Assembly (NCBI GenBank): GCA_045590195.1 | Contig: JAZNQN010000038.1 | Location: 1 to 13,746, forward strand | DNA length: 13,746 nucleotides | Reading direction: 5' to 3' | Source: JAZNQN01 sp045590195 | Lineage (GTDB): Bacteria; Bacillota; Clostridia; UMGS1883; UMGS1540 | Shown here: in pieces, positions 7,079-13,129 of the stretch | Numbering within the stretch: the first letter of the stretch is position 1 | How the letters are laid out: every line of letters starts with the position of its first letter | Translations under genes and position numbers: made by a program | Notes under the pieces: generated by a model | The model's database searches: none | Seen by the model: the letters and a program-made list of their open reading frames with translations, nothing else | Told to the model about the DNA's origin: nothing

Positions 7079-8494
7079 CTAAAATCTGAAATCACGTTTA
7101 CCTTCTTTGATTTTTGAAATGTAATCTGTTGCCAATGCTTTAACCTTTTCGTTTGGAATATTCTGAAGCTCTTCCTCGATAACTTTTATACCTTTTTCCA
7201 TAGTATCAGGCGAAGCATAATCCTGAAGGTATTCGCTAAGTGTCATAAGTGCATTTGGCTGACAGCAGTTTGCTATTTGCCCCGCTTTAAGAAGAGACAT
7301 AAAGCGGTCGCCCGTTCTGCCTTCACGGTAGCAAGCTGTACAAAAGCTTGGAATATATCCAAGGCTTAAAAGCCAGCCCACAACTTCATCGAGAGTTCTG
7401 GTATCGCTTACATCAAACTGTTCTGTGTTTTCATAGTCTTCTTCATCGCAGTAGCCGCCAACACTTGTTTTCGAGCCGCCGCTTATCTGAGAAACGCCGA
7501 GTTTTAAAACTCTTTCTCTGCATTTCTGGCTCTCTCTTGTTGATACAATCATACCTGTGTAAGGAACTGCAATTCGTATAATTGAAACAATTTTTGCAAA
7601 AATATCATCATTAATACCATTTGTAAAATCATCGGCATTAACATCATCGGCGTGACGGATACGGGGAACGCTGATAGTATGAGGTCCAACGCCAAATTTT
7701 GCTTCTAAATGCTCTGCATGCATCAAAAGACCCGCAAGCTCATATTTATAAAGTTCAAGGCCAAAAAGTACGCCAAGGCCAACATCGTCAATTCCGCCTT
7801 CCATAGCACGGTCCATAGCTTCGGTATGATATGCGTAGTTATGTTTCGGGCCTGTTGGATGAAGCTGTTCATAGCTTTCTTTATGATATGTTTCCTGAAA
7901 AAGGATATATGTTCCTATTCCTGCCTCTTTAAGTTTTCTGTAGTTTTCTACGGTTGTTGCCGCAATATTTACGTTTGCACGGCGGATTTCGCCGTTTTTA
8001 TGTTTTATTGAATAAATTGTTTTAAGGCTTTCCAAAATATATTCAATAGGATTATTTACAGGGTCTTCTCCGGCTTCAATAGCAATTCGTTTGTGGCCCA
8101 TATCGCAAAGAGCTATAACCTCGTTTTTAATTTCTTCCTGAGTAAGCTTTCTTCTGGGAATAGTTTTATTCTGCGCGTGATAAGGGCAGTAAACACAGCC
8201 GTTTACGCAGTAGTTTGAAAGGTAAAGCGGCGCAAACATTACAATTCGTCTGCCATAAAATTCCTCTTTAATTTCCATTGCAAGCTTTTCGATTTCGGCA
8301 ATTGCCTCTTTTATTTCTGTTACCAGAAGAACAGAAGCCTCGCGGTGACTAATGCCTTTTTTAAGCTTAGCTTTTTCGATAATTTCAAAAACCAACTGGC
8401 GGTTATTCTTATTTTCTTCGGCATACGCCAGAGTATCAAGAATTTCCTCGTGGTTTATAAATTCTTCTGCTTTTGAGCTTTTTACATCATACAT
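7079..8494 (-). CDS. hydG: [FeFe]-hydrogenase H-cluster radical SAM maturase HydG (tyrosine lyase)
   Basis: HydG cleaves L-tyrosine with SAM to p-cresol and dehydroglycine, yielding the CO and cyanide ligands of the hydrogenase active site. The 471-residue product has the radical-SAM CX3CX2C motif, CVNGCVYC (C96, C100, C103), and the C-terminal CX2CX22C motif (C385, C388, C411) of the second cluster, where the Fe(CO)2(CN) synthon forms. That second motif separates HydG from the tyrosine lyase ThiH. A longer frame opens at 8524, but AGAGGAGA lies just upstream of the ATG at 8494 (MYDVKSSK), which gives the usual HydG length. The gene follows the TM1266-type regulator by 23 bases and abuts hydF. 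Confidence 0.95.
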   Translation of the reverse strand: MYDVKSSKAEEFINHEEILDTLAYAEENKNNRQLVFEIIEKAKLKKGISHREASVLLVTEIKEAIAEIEKLAMEIKEEFYGRRIVMFAPLYLSNYCVNGCVYCPYHAQNKTIPRRKLTQEEIKNEVIALCDMGHKRIAIEAGEDPVNNPIEYILESLKTIYSIKHKNGEIRRANVNIAATTVENYRKLKEAGIGTYILFQETYHKESYEQLHPTGPKHNYAYHTEAMDRAMEGGIDDVGLGVLFGLELYKYELAGLLMHAEHLEAKFGVGPHTISVPRIRHADDVNADDFTNGINDDIFAKIVSIIRIAVPYTGMIVSTRESQKCRERVLKLGVSQISGGSKTSVGGYCDEEDYENTEQFDVSDTRTLDEVVGWLLSLGYIPSFCTACYREGRTGDRFMSLLKAGQIANCCQPNALMTLSEYLQDYASPDTMEKGIKVIEEELQNIPNEKVKALATDYISKIKEGKRDFRF

Positions 8495-8517
8495 AATATT
8501 TTCTCCTCTCTTTTGGG

Positions 8518-8778
8518 TCAGCATTCTTCCCCATTAGATATTTTTGAATAAACAGTTTTTGCCTCAACGCCTGAAAGGGCGCCAATTTTTCCCGAAAGGG
8601 CGCTTATTACTTCCTGCGGAGCGTCAACCGCTACACTTATAAGGGAAATCCCTCTCTCTTTACACGGCAGCCCCATTCTGCCAAGAATATATTCGGCATA
8701 TCCGTGTAAAATTGAATTAAGTTTTTCAACTGAATCCATATTTTCAATTACAATAGCAATAAGTGCAACTCTTTTCAT
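8518..8778 (-). CDS. TM1266-family putative regulator of the iron-only hydrogenase system
   Basis: This 86-residue protein matches the small TM1266-type family found in [FeFe]-hydrogenase maturation clusters. Its pattern is typical: a beta-strand start (MKRVALIAIVIEN), the helix DSVEKLNSILHGYAEYILGR and a second strand ERGISLISVAVDA, giving an ACT/NikR-like ferredoxin fold without a DNA-binding arm. The frame is open five codons further (TTG), but GGAGG lies inside that extension, 5 bases before the ATG at 8778, which therefore fixes the start. It is the first gene of the hyd operon, as expected for the family. Its molecular role is not established; the name regulator comes from genomic context and fold. 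A small C-terminal Cys is the only potential metal ligand of note. Confidence 0.88.
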   Translation of the reverse strand: MKRVALIAIVIENMDSVEKLNSILHGYAEYILGRMGLPCKERGISLISVAVDAPQEVISALSGKIGALSGVEAKTVYSKISNGEEC

Positions 8779-8783
8779 TTTTA

Positions 8784-8877
8784 CCTCCAAACAAAATGTA
8801 CCCTTCTGCAGAAGGGTACACTTATCCTATATTAAATAAATTCCCTTCTGCCTCAGAAAAGCCTTTGGCATCAGCTT
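8784..8877 (-). promoter_or_regulatory. Structured leader of the hyd operon, candidate attenuator/riboswitch
   Basis: Between the predicted transcript start (about 8877) and the first gene, the minus-strand RNA can form mutually exclusive hairpins. Segment 0, CUUUUCUG (8861-8854), pairs with segment 1, CAGAAGGG (8850-8843), over a 3-nt loop using two G-U pairs. Segment 1, as GCAGAAGGG (8851-8843), can instead pair perfectly with segment 2, CCCUUCUGC (8816-8808). Segment 2 also lies in a perfect 10-bp hairpin with segment 3: UGUACCCUUC (8820-8811), loop UGCA, GAAGGGUACA (8806-8797). That last hairpin is followed by UUUUGUUU (8796-8789), like a weak intrinsic terminator, and then GGAGG (8788-8784). 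No known riboswitch class was recognised. The 24-bp DNA palindrome at 8797-8820 could alternatively be a protein operator. Confidence 0.55.
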
Positions 8878-8883
8878 TATTTT

Positions 8884-8911
8884 AGTATATCATAAAAAAA
8901 TTTTTTGTCAA
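8884..8911 (-). promoter_or_regulatory. Sigma-A promoter of the hyd operon
   Basis: On the minus strand a consensus TTGACA (8911-8906) is followed after 16 bases by TATACT (8889-8884). The predicted start is near 8877, giving a leader of about 100 nt before the TM1266-type gene. No other strong promoter is seen before the following hyd genes. Confidence 0.75.
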
Positions 8912-8933
8912 TATTTAAGAGTAAAAATTACCA

Positions 8934-8962
8934 GCATATTAAAGTTTGAATTGTCCACAATA
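8934..8962 (+). promoter_or_regulatory. Candidate sigma-G-type (forespore) promoter of the SASP gene
   Basis: GCATA (8934-8938) resembles the sigma-G -35 element and, after 17 bases, CACAATA (8956-8962) resembles the CATnnTA-type -10. SASP genes are normally transcribed by sigma-G, which makes this placement plausible. The predicted start lies about 40 bases before the ATG. The match is partial, so the call rests on both motif and gene identity. Confidence 0.45.
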
Positions 8963-9007
8963 GTAATTGCGAAAGCAAAATATTTTTTATTAGGAGATGT
9001 ATTTAAA

Positions 9008-9199
9008 ATGGCTAAAAGTAAAATTGTAGTTCCAGAAGCAAGACAGGCACTTGACAGATTCAAAATGGAAGCAGCTAACGAAGTTGGCGTAAATTTGAAA
9101 GAAGGTTACAACGGTGACCTTACTTCAAAACAGGCAGGCAGCGTTGGCGGACAGATGGTTAAGAAAATGATTCAGTCTTACGAAAACAACCTTAAATAA
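9008..9199 (+). CDS. Alpha/beta-type small acid-soluble spore protein
   Basis: This 63-residue protein coats DNA in the dormant spore and protects it from UV and heat; it is later degraded as an amino-acid reserve. It has the family's two blocks: ALDRFKMEAANEVGVNL (residues 14-30), containing the germination-protease site around E25-V26, and LTSKQAGSVGGQMVKKMI (38-55) with the conserved GSVGG. The frame is open back to 8951, but the protein family begins near MAKSK and AGGAG (8992-8996) precedes the ATG at 9008, so that start is used. It stands alone between the divergent hyd operon and the convergent darA operon, with its own terminator. The gene is direct evidence that the organism forms endospores. 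Confidence 0.95.
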   Translation: MAKSKIVVPEARQALDRFKMEAANEVGVNLKEGYNGDLTSKQAGSVGGQMVKKMIQSYENNLK

Positions 9200-9231
9200 T
9201 CAAGGCTTTATCACTCTTTCCCTACAACAAA

Positions 9232-9270
9232 AAATGAGATGTAAAAAATTTCTTTTTTTACATCTCATTT
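9232..9270. terminator. Bidirectional intrinsic terminator between the SASP gene and darA
   Basis: A 17-bp perfect stem, 9232-9248 with 9254-9270, contains AAATGAGATGTAAAAAA and its complement around a 5-base loop. On the plus strand it is followed by GCTTTT, and on the minus strand by a T-run (TTTTTTGTTG once read in that direction, partly stem). It sits 32 bases after the SASP stop and 8 bases after the darA stop, so it should end both converging transcripts. Confidence 0.85.
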
Positions 9271-9278
9271 GCTTTTAC

Positions 9279-9605
9279 TTAAAATTTATGTACATCATCT
9301 ACATCCAGCACGAAGATAACCGCGCCGCCAACTGTAACTTCTTCGGCAACAGATTCATCGCTCAGTCCTTTTCCAAGGGAAGCCGTTGTTGGGCGAACCG
9401 TGTTACGGGTATTACTGTATTTTGCAAATATCGCCCTAACCTCGTCAACCTTCTCTTCTTCGGTTGCAACAAGCAAGGTTGTGTTTCCTGCTCTTAAAAA
9501 GCCACCTGTTGTATTTAAGGTTGTTGCAGAAAAACCTTCTTCCATAAGTTTTGGGGTTACAACCTTTGCATCTTCATTATTAACAATTGCAATAATAAGT
9601 TTCAT
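9279..9605 (-). CDS. darA: Cyclic-di-AMP receptor DarA/PstA (PII-like)
   Basis: This 108-residue cytoplasmic protein belongs to the PII-like family that binds cyclic-di-AMP as a trimer. The sequence has the expected ferredoxin-like start MKLIIAIVNNEDA, the segment SATTLNTTGGFLRAGNTTLL (26-45) with T28, F36 and N41 at positions conserved in the family's ligand pocket, and the long loop followed by VGGAVIFVLDV (92-102). Length and motifs are complete. It is the last gene of a three-gene operon: AGGAGG of its ribosome binding site overlaps the stop of the DUF1854 gene (TAGGAGG), 8 bases away. In many Firmicutes the gene sits near tmk and holB instead, so its coupling here to an exporter is notable. 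The output partner of DarA is not known, and the operon suggests one candidate. Confidence 0.92.
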   Translation of the reverse strand: MKLIIAIVNNEDAKVVTPKLMEEGFSATTLNTTGGFLRAGNTTLLVATEEEKVDEVRAIFAKYSNTRNTVRPTTASLGKGLSDESVAEEVTVGGAVIFVLDVDDVHKF

Positions 9606-9613
9606 TTCTCCTC

Positions 9614-10102
9614 CTATAGTTCTGATATAAGTAATTTAAGGCTTTTTTTATCAAGCTTATTATAATCAGGTATTTCGTAGCGGTTATCATCGCTATCGCG
9701 AACCAGAACACGGCCATCGTAAAAAGTTTTAATATCGTGATGACGGTTTTTAATGTCAAACTCTTTAATACCTCTGTCGGTTTCTACCTTCCATTTAAGT
9801 ATACCATACTTTTCGCTACTTTGCAAGAGGCGAATTATTTTAGGCACAAGGTAGTATTCCTGCAGGCAATTAATAATAATTTCGCGGCTTTCATCCATAA
9901 GGTCATCAACGTTGCGAATAACCGCCTTTTCTACGCCCTCTTCATCAAGAAGAGTAATATATCTTGTTAAACCGCTGACAGGAAAAAGCCTTCTGGGCTG
10001 AAGGTTATAAAGTTTTTCGCCCGTATAAAACTCGGCATCAACTGTGCTTTGGCCTGATTTTGTAAAGCGAACTTCGTCGCTGTTTATGTATATTCTGCTC
10101 AT
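9614..10102 (-). CDS. DUF1854 family protein, partner of the upstream ABC exporter
   Basis: This 162-residue soluble protein resembles DUF1854. Recognisable features are LQPRRLFP (34-41), ESREIIINCLQEYYLVPKI (71-89), RHHDIK (120-125) and the strand RVLVRDSDDNRYEIPD (131-146). Family members are found beside ABC exporters and, in some proteobacteria, beside cyanophycin genes; no cyanophycin gene is visible here. Its ATG overlaps the exporter stop as ATGA (10102-10099), with AGGAGGAG upstream inside the exporter gene, a strong sign of coupled translation and a matched protein pair. There is no signal peptide or membrane segment, so it would act at the cytoplasmic face. Its biochemical function is unknown. 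Confidence 0.8.
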   Translation of the reverse strand: MSRIYINSDEVRFTKSGQSTVDAEFYTGEKLYNLQPRRLFPVSGLTRYITLLDEEGVEKAVIRNVDDLMDESREIIINCLQEYYLVPKIIRLLQSSEKYGILKWKVETDRGIKEFDIKNRHHDIKTFYDGRVLVRDSDDNRYEIPDYNKLDKKSLKLLISEL

Positions 10103-12354
10103 GCGAAATTCTCCTCCTCTGCCGTTTTTTGTGCCATATCGGTCATAGACTGGATTTGGATTAGTTTATAATACTTACCCTTAAGCGCCATAAGCTCTTC
10201 AGGGGTTCCGTTTTCAATAATTTCGCCGTTATCTACAACAATAATTCTGTTTGCCTTTCTAAGGGTTGAAAGGCGATGGGCAATCATAAGAGTTGTTCTG
10301 CCCTGAACCAGATTATCAATAGCACCCTGAATAAGACTTTCGGTTTCAGAGTCAACTGCAGCAGTAGCCTCGTCAAACACCAGAATAGATGGGTTTTTAA
10401 GTACAGCGCGGGCAATTGAAATACGCTGTCTTTCGCCGCCCGAAACGCCAACACCTCTCTCGCCCAAAACAGTATCGTAGGCATCGGGAAGTTTAGCAAT
10501 AAAGCCGTGTGCATTTGCAACATCAGCCGCGTGAATAACCTCTTCAACAGAAGCAGTTGGAACGCCATATGCAATATTATTAAAAATTGTATCGCTGAAC
10601 ATCATAGGCTCTTGCTGAACGTAGCCTATTTTTGAGCGGTACTCGTGAATATCAACATTTCTGATATTCTGGCCGTCAACTAAAATTTCGCCATCGTAAT
10701 TATCATAATAACGAAGCAAAAGGTTTATAAGTGTAGATTTACCTGAGCCTGTTGTACCAACAATACCAACAACATCGCCCTCGTTAATTGTAAGGTTTAC
10801 GTTATTTAATACCTTTTTGGTTTTTTCAAAAGCAAAGTTTACGTTTTTAAATTCAATTTTACCGCGAATTTTTGGAAGAGGGTCTTTTTCGCCTTCCATT
10901 TCTTCGGGCTCTGCCTCAAGAATATCTAAAATACGCTCTGTAGATGCAAGGGCAGCCTGAAACGAATCGCTGAGGTTTGCAAAAAAGTTTACAGGGCCGT
11001 AAAACATTGTAGCATATGACACAAACGACACAAGCAAACCAACAGAAATTGCACCATCTCCCCCGCTGATTGCGCTGTTTCCGCCAATAATCCATATAAT
11101 AAGCGAGCCGCAGGTTACAAGAAAGGAAACAACATTCGGAAAAAGGGTTGCAATACGTGCGCTTTTAATATCAACATCCAGCCAGTTATTATTTAAGGTT
11201 TCAAACCTGTTAACAGCTCTTTTTTCTCCCGCAAATGACTTAATTACCCTGATACAGGGAATTGAATCGGCCAAAACGGCAGTTACTGCCGACCAGCGAC
11301 GCCATATTCTTTTATGAAAAGGCTTTATTTTTCTTGCAAAAATTCTTGTTCCCCAAACTATAAGCGGAATTGGAAAAAGCGAAAAAAGAGTTAATTTCCA
11401 GTTTAAAGCAAACATAATTATGATAATACCTATCATAAGGAAAAACTGAACTGCAACCTCCTGGGTTATACGCAGCATAAAGTTTTGCAAAACAGCACTA
11501 TCGCTGCCTACTCGGTTAATAACCGAGCCTGTTGAGGTTTTATCATAAAACTTCATTGGCAGATACTGGGCTTTTTTATAAATATCATTTCTCAGGTCGG
11601 CAACGGTTTTATCTCCGGCAACACGCATATAATAGGCCCTTATATAACCTATTCCGTACTGAAGGATATATGATGCAAAAAGCGCAAAAACAACGCCCAT
11701 CAAAAGCCTTGTGTTTTGTGAAGGAATAATGGTATCTACCATCATTTTTGTTACATAAGGCGGAAAAAGCGTCATAGCAGTTGTAATAATTGAAAGCAAG
11801 GAGCAAAAAAGAAGCATATTTTTCTGCGGCTTTATATAAACCCACAATTTTTTAACTACTTTTGATTTTGAGCGGCACATTATACATTCAGCGCCTGGTC
11901 TTAAAAGTGCTCTTCCGCATTTAGGGCAAACGCTTAATGCCTTTTCAAAAGCAGCTTCAACAACCTCGAATTCTTCTGAAATATTGCCGCCGCCAATTAC
12001 GCTGTTAACAAAGTTAACCGCAACATCACAAAGAGCCGACAGCGCATAAGTAAAGCGGAATATAAGCATACGTTTTTCATAAACACCGGCATAAACGCAG
12101 GCATTACCATACATTCTTACACTTTCAAGAGAAGAAATTTTTTCATATTCAAGCTTTAAAGCACCGCCATCGAAACAGTTATCAACAGAAACAAGAGCTC
12201 TTTCGCCAAAAAACAAAACAGACGAAGCATATCTTGCCTTAAGGTTTAAATCGCCGCAAATTGCGAACAAAATTTTATCATCGCCAAGCAGCTGCCTGGC
12301 TCGGGCAATAGCATCGTCTTCAATTTTTCTGTTGGTTAGAAAAGTATTTTTCAT
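10099..12354 (-). CDS. ABC exporter half-transporter with zinc-ribbon N-terminal extension
   Basis: The 751-residue protein fuses an unusual cytoplasmic head to a normal type-IV ABC exporter. Residues 1-140 form a mixed alpha/beta domain of unknown role, perhaps PH-like. Residues 143-160 form a probable zinc ribbon, CPKC...C157-C160. The membrane domain spans about 178-455 with six helices. The ATPase domain has Walker A GTTGSGKST (533-541), a Q-loop near Q580, signature VSGGERQ (637-643), Walker B ILVFDEA (657-663) with catalytic E662, and H-loop H693. It should be active as a dimer. The ATG at 12354 has AAAGGGG upstream and a strong promoter. It heads the operon with DUF1854 and darA. The substrate cannot be told from sequence; lipids, peptides and drugs are all transported by this fold. 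The head domain and DUF1854 partner separate it from ordinary MsbA/LmrA-type exporters. Confidence 0.88.
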   Translation of the reverse strand: MKNTFLTNRKIEDDAIARARQLLGDDKILFAICGDLNLKARYASSVLFFGERALVSVDNCFDGGALKLEYEKISSLESVRMYGNACVYAGVYEKRMLIFRFTYALSALCDVAVNFVNSVIGGGNISEEFEVVEAAFEKALSVCPKCGRALLRPGAECIMCRSKSKVVKKLWVYIKPQKNMLLFCSLLSIITTAMTLFPPYVTKMMVDTIIPSQNTRLLMGVVFALFASYILQYGIGYIRAYYMRVAGDKTVADLRNDIYKKAQYLPMKFYDKTSTGSVINRVGSDSAVLQNFMLRITQEVAVQFFLMIGIIIIMFALNWKLTLFSLFPIPLIVWGTRIFARKIKPFHKRIWRRWSAVTAVLADSIPCIRVIKSFAGEKRAVNRFETLNNNWLDVDIKSARIATLFPNVVSFLVTCGSLIIWIIGGNSAISGGDGAISVGLLVSFVSYATMFYGPVNFFANLSDSFQAALASTERILDILEAEPEEMEGEKDPLPKIRGKIEFKNVNFAFEKTKKVLNNVNLTINEGDVVGIVGTTGSGKSTLINLLLRYYDNYDGEILVDGQNIRNVDIHEYRSKIGYVQQEPMMFSDTIFNNIAYGVPTASVEEVIHAADVANAHGFIAKLPDAYDTVLGERGVGVSGGERQRISIARAVLKNPSILVFDEATAAVDSETESLIQGAIDNLVQGRTTLMIAHRLSTLRKANRIIVVDNGEIIENGTPEELMALKGKYYKLIQIQSMTDMAQKTAEEENFA

Positions 12355-12404
12355 AATAAAATACCCCTTTCGCTTTCAACATACTTTATTAAATTGTTTA
12401 GTAA

Positions 12405-12433
12405 ATTGTACTGCGTTTATCTGCATTTGTCAA
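12405..12433 (-). promoter_or_regulatory. Sigma-A promoter of the ABC-DUF1854-darA operon
   Basis: On the minus strand consensus TTGACA (12433-12428) is followed after exactly 17 bases by TACAAT (12410-12405). The leader is about 45 nt. It diverges from the mntP promoter, with 46 bases between the two -35 boxes. The direct repeat AAATTGT (12392-12398 and 12403-12409 on the plus strand) overlaps the -10 region. Confidence 0.75.
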
Positions 12434-12479
12434 TAGAATTTACAAAACTTTTTTATATTATTTTTTCTTTCAAAAATCG

Positions 12480-12508
12480 TTGACACAGCCCATCAATTAT
12501 GATAAAAT
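12480..12508 (+). promoter_or_regulatory. Sigma-A promoter of mntP
   Basis: TTGACA (12480-12485) is followed after 17 bases by TAAAAT (12503-12508). The predicted start is near 12515, leaving a leader of only about 18 nt before the preferred start codon. That leaves no room for a yybP-ykoY manganese riboswitch, which controls mntP-type genes in some bacteria, so any manganese control should be at the DNA level. Confidence 0.7.
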
Positions 12509-12532
12509 TTACTATTGTTTCGAGGTGATTTT

Positions 12533-13117
12533 TTGTTTGAATTTACTTTTTTCTTTAACAGCATTTTACTTGGCACAGGCCTTGCTATGGATGCTTTTTC
12601 AGTTTCACTTGCAAACGGCCTTAATGAAACTAAAATGAAGCTTCCTAAAATGCTTTCCATTGCAGGCATTTTTGCTTTTTTTCAGTTTTTAATGCCTATG
12701 ATTGGCTGGCTTTGTGTTCACACGGTTTCCGAGCATTTTTCGGTCTTTGAAAAGTTTATTCCGTATATTGCGCTTATTTTGCTTTCTATTATCGGAATAA
12801 ATATGGTTATAGAAGGCATTAAAATTAAAAACTGTGATGAATGCAGCGTATCAGTTGGTTTTGGGGCACTTATTCTGCAGGGAATTGCCACCTCAATTGA
12901 TGCACTTTCGGTTGGGTTTACAATTGCCGAATATGCCTTTGTAAAAGCTTTTTCAGCCTGCCTTATCATTGCCGTTGTAACTTTTATAATTTGTTTTGCA
13001 GGCGTTATAATTGGCAAAAAATTTGGAACTGCACTTTCAGGAAAGGCCTCGATTTTCGGCGGACTTATACTTATTTTTATAGGCCTTGAAATTTTTATTT
13101 CGGGAATTATTAAATAG
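12533..13117 (+). CDS. mntP: MntP-family manganese efflux pump
   Basis: The product (194 residues) is a six-helix inner-membrane protein that exports Mn2+. Two inverted repeat halves are visible, each with the key acidic motif: AMDAFSVSLANGL (D20) in helix 1 and ATSIDALSVGFT (D123) in helix 4, the aspartates known to matter in E. coli MntP. The loop between the halves contains NCDECS (100-105), a Cys pair that could bind metal. The frame is open from a TTG at 12515, but AGGTG (12523-12527) precedes the TTG at 12533, so the latter is the likelier start; both are non-ATG. The MaoC-like gene follows after 12 bases, probably on the same transcript. Length matches the family (about 190). Confidence 0.88.
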   Translation: MFEFTFFFNSILLGTGLAMDAFSVSLANGLNETKMKLPKMLSIAGIFAFFQFLMPMIGWLCVHTVSEHFSVFEKFIPYIALILLSIIGINMVIEGIKIKNCDECSVSVGFGALILQGIATSIDALSVGFTIAEYAFVKAFSACLIIAVVTFIICFAGVIIGKKFGTALSGKASIFGGLILIFIGLEIFISGIIK

Positions 13118-13129
13118 CGGGGTTTCAGT

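Noticed and set aside
8495..8524. Extended hydG start at 8524
   Set aside because: The extension overlaps the end of the upstream gene and contains the Shine-Dalgarno that serves the ATG at 8494; family length fits the shorter form.
8841..8880. Resemblance of the hyd leader (CUGAUGCC... GCAGAAGGGAA) to the 3' part of a TPP riboswitch
   Set aside because: The required upstream half of the TPP aptamer is absent: the bases just before it are the promoter, with no GGGG/CUGAGA element. Similarity is limited to a few short strings.
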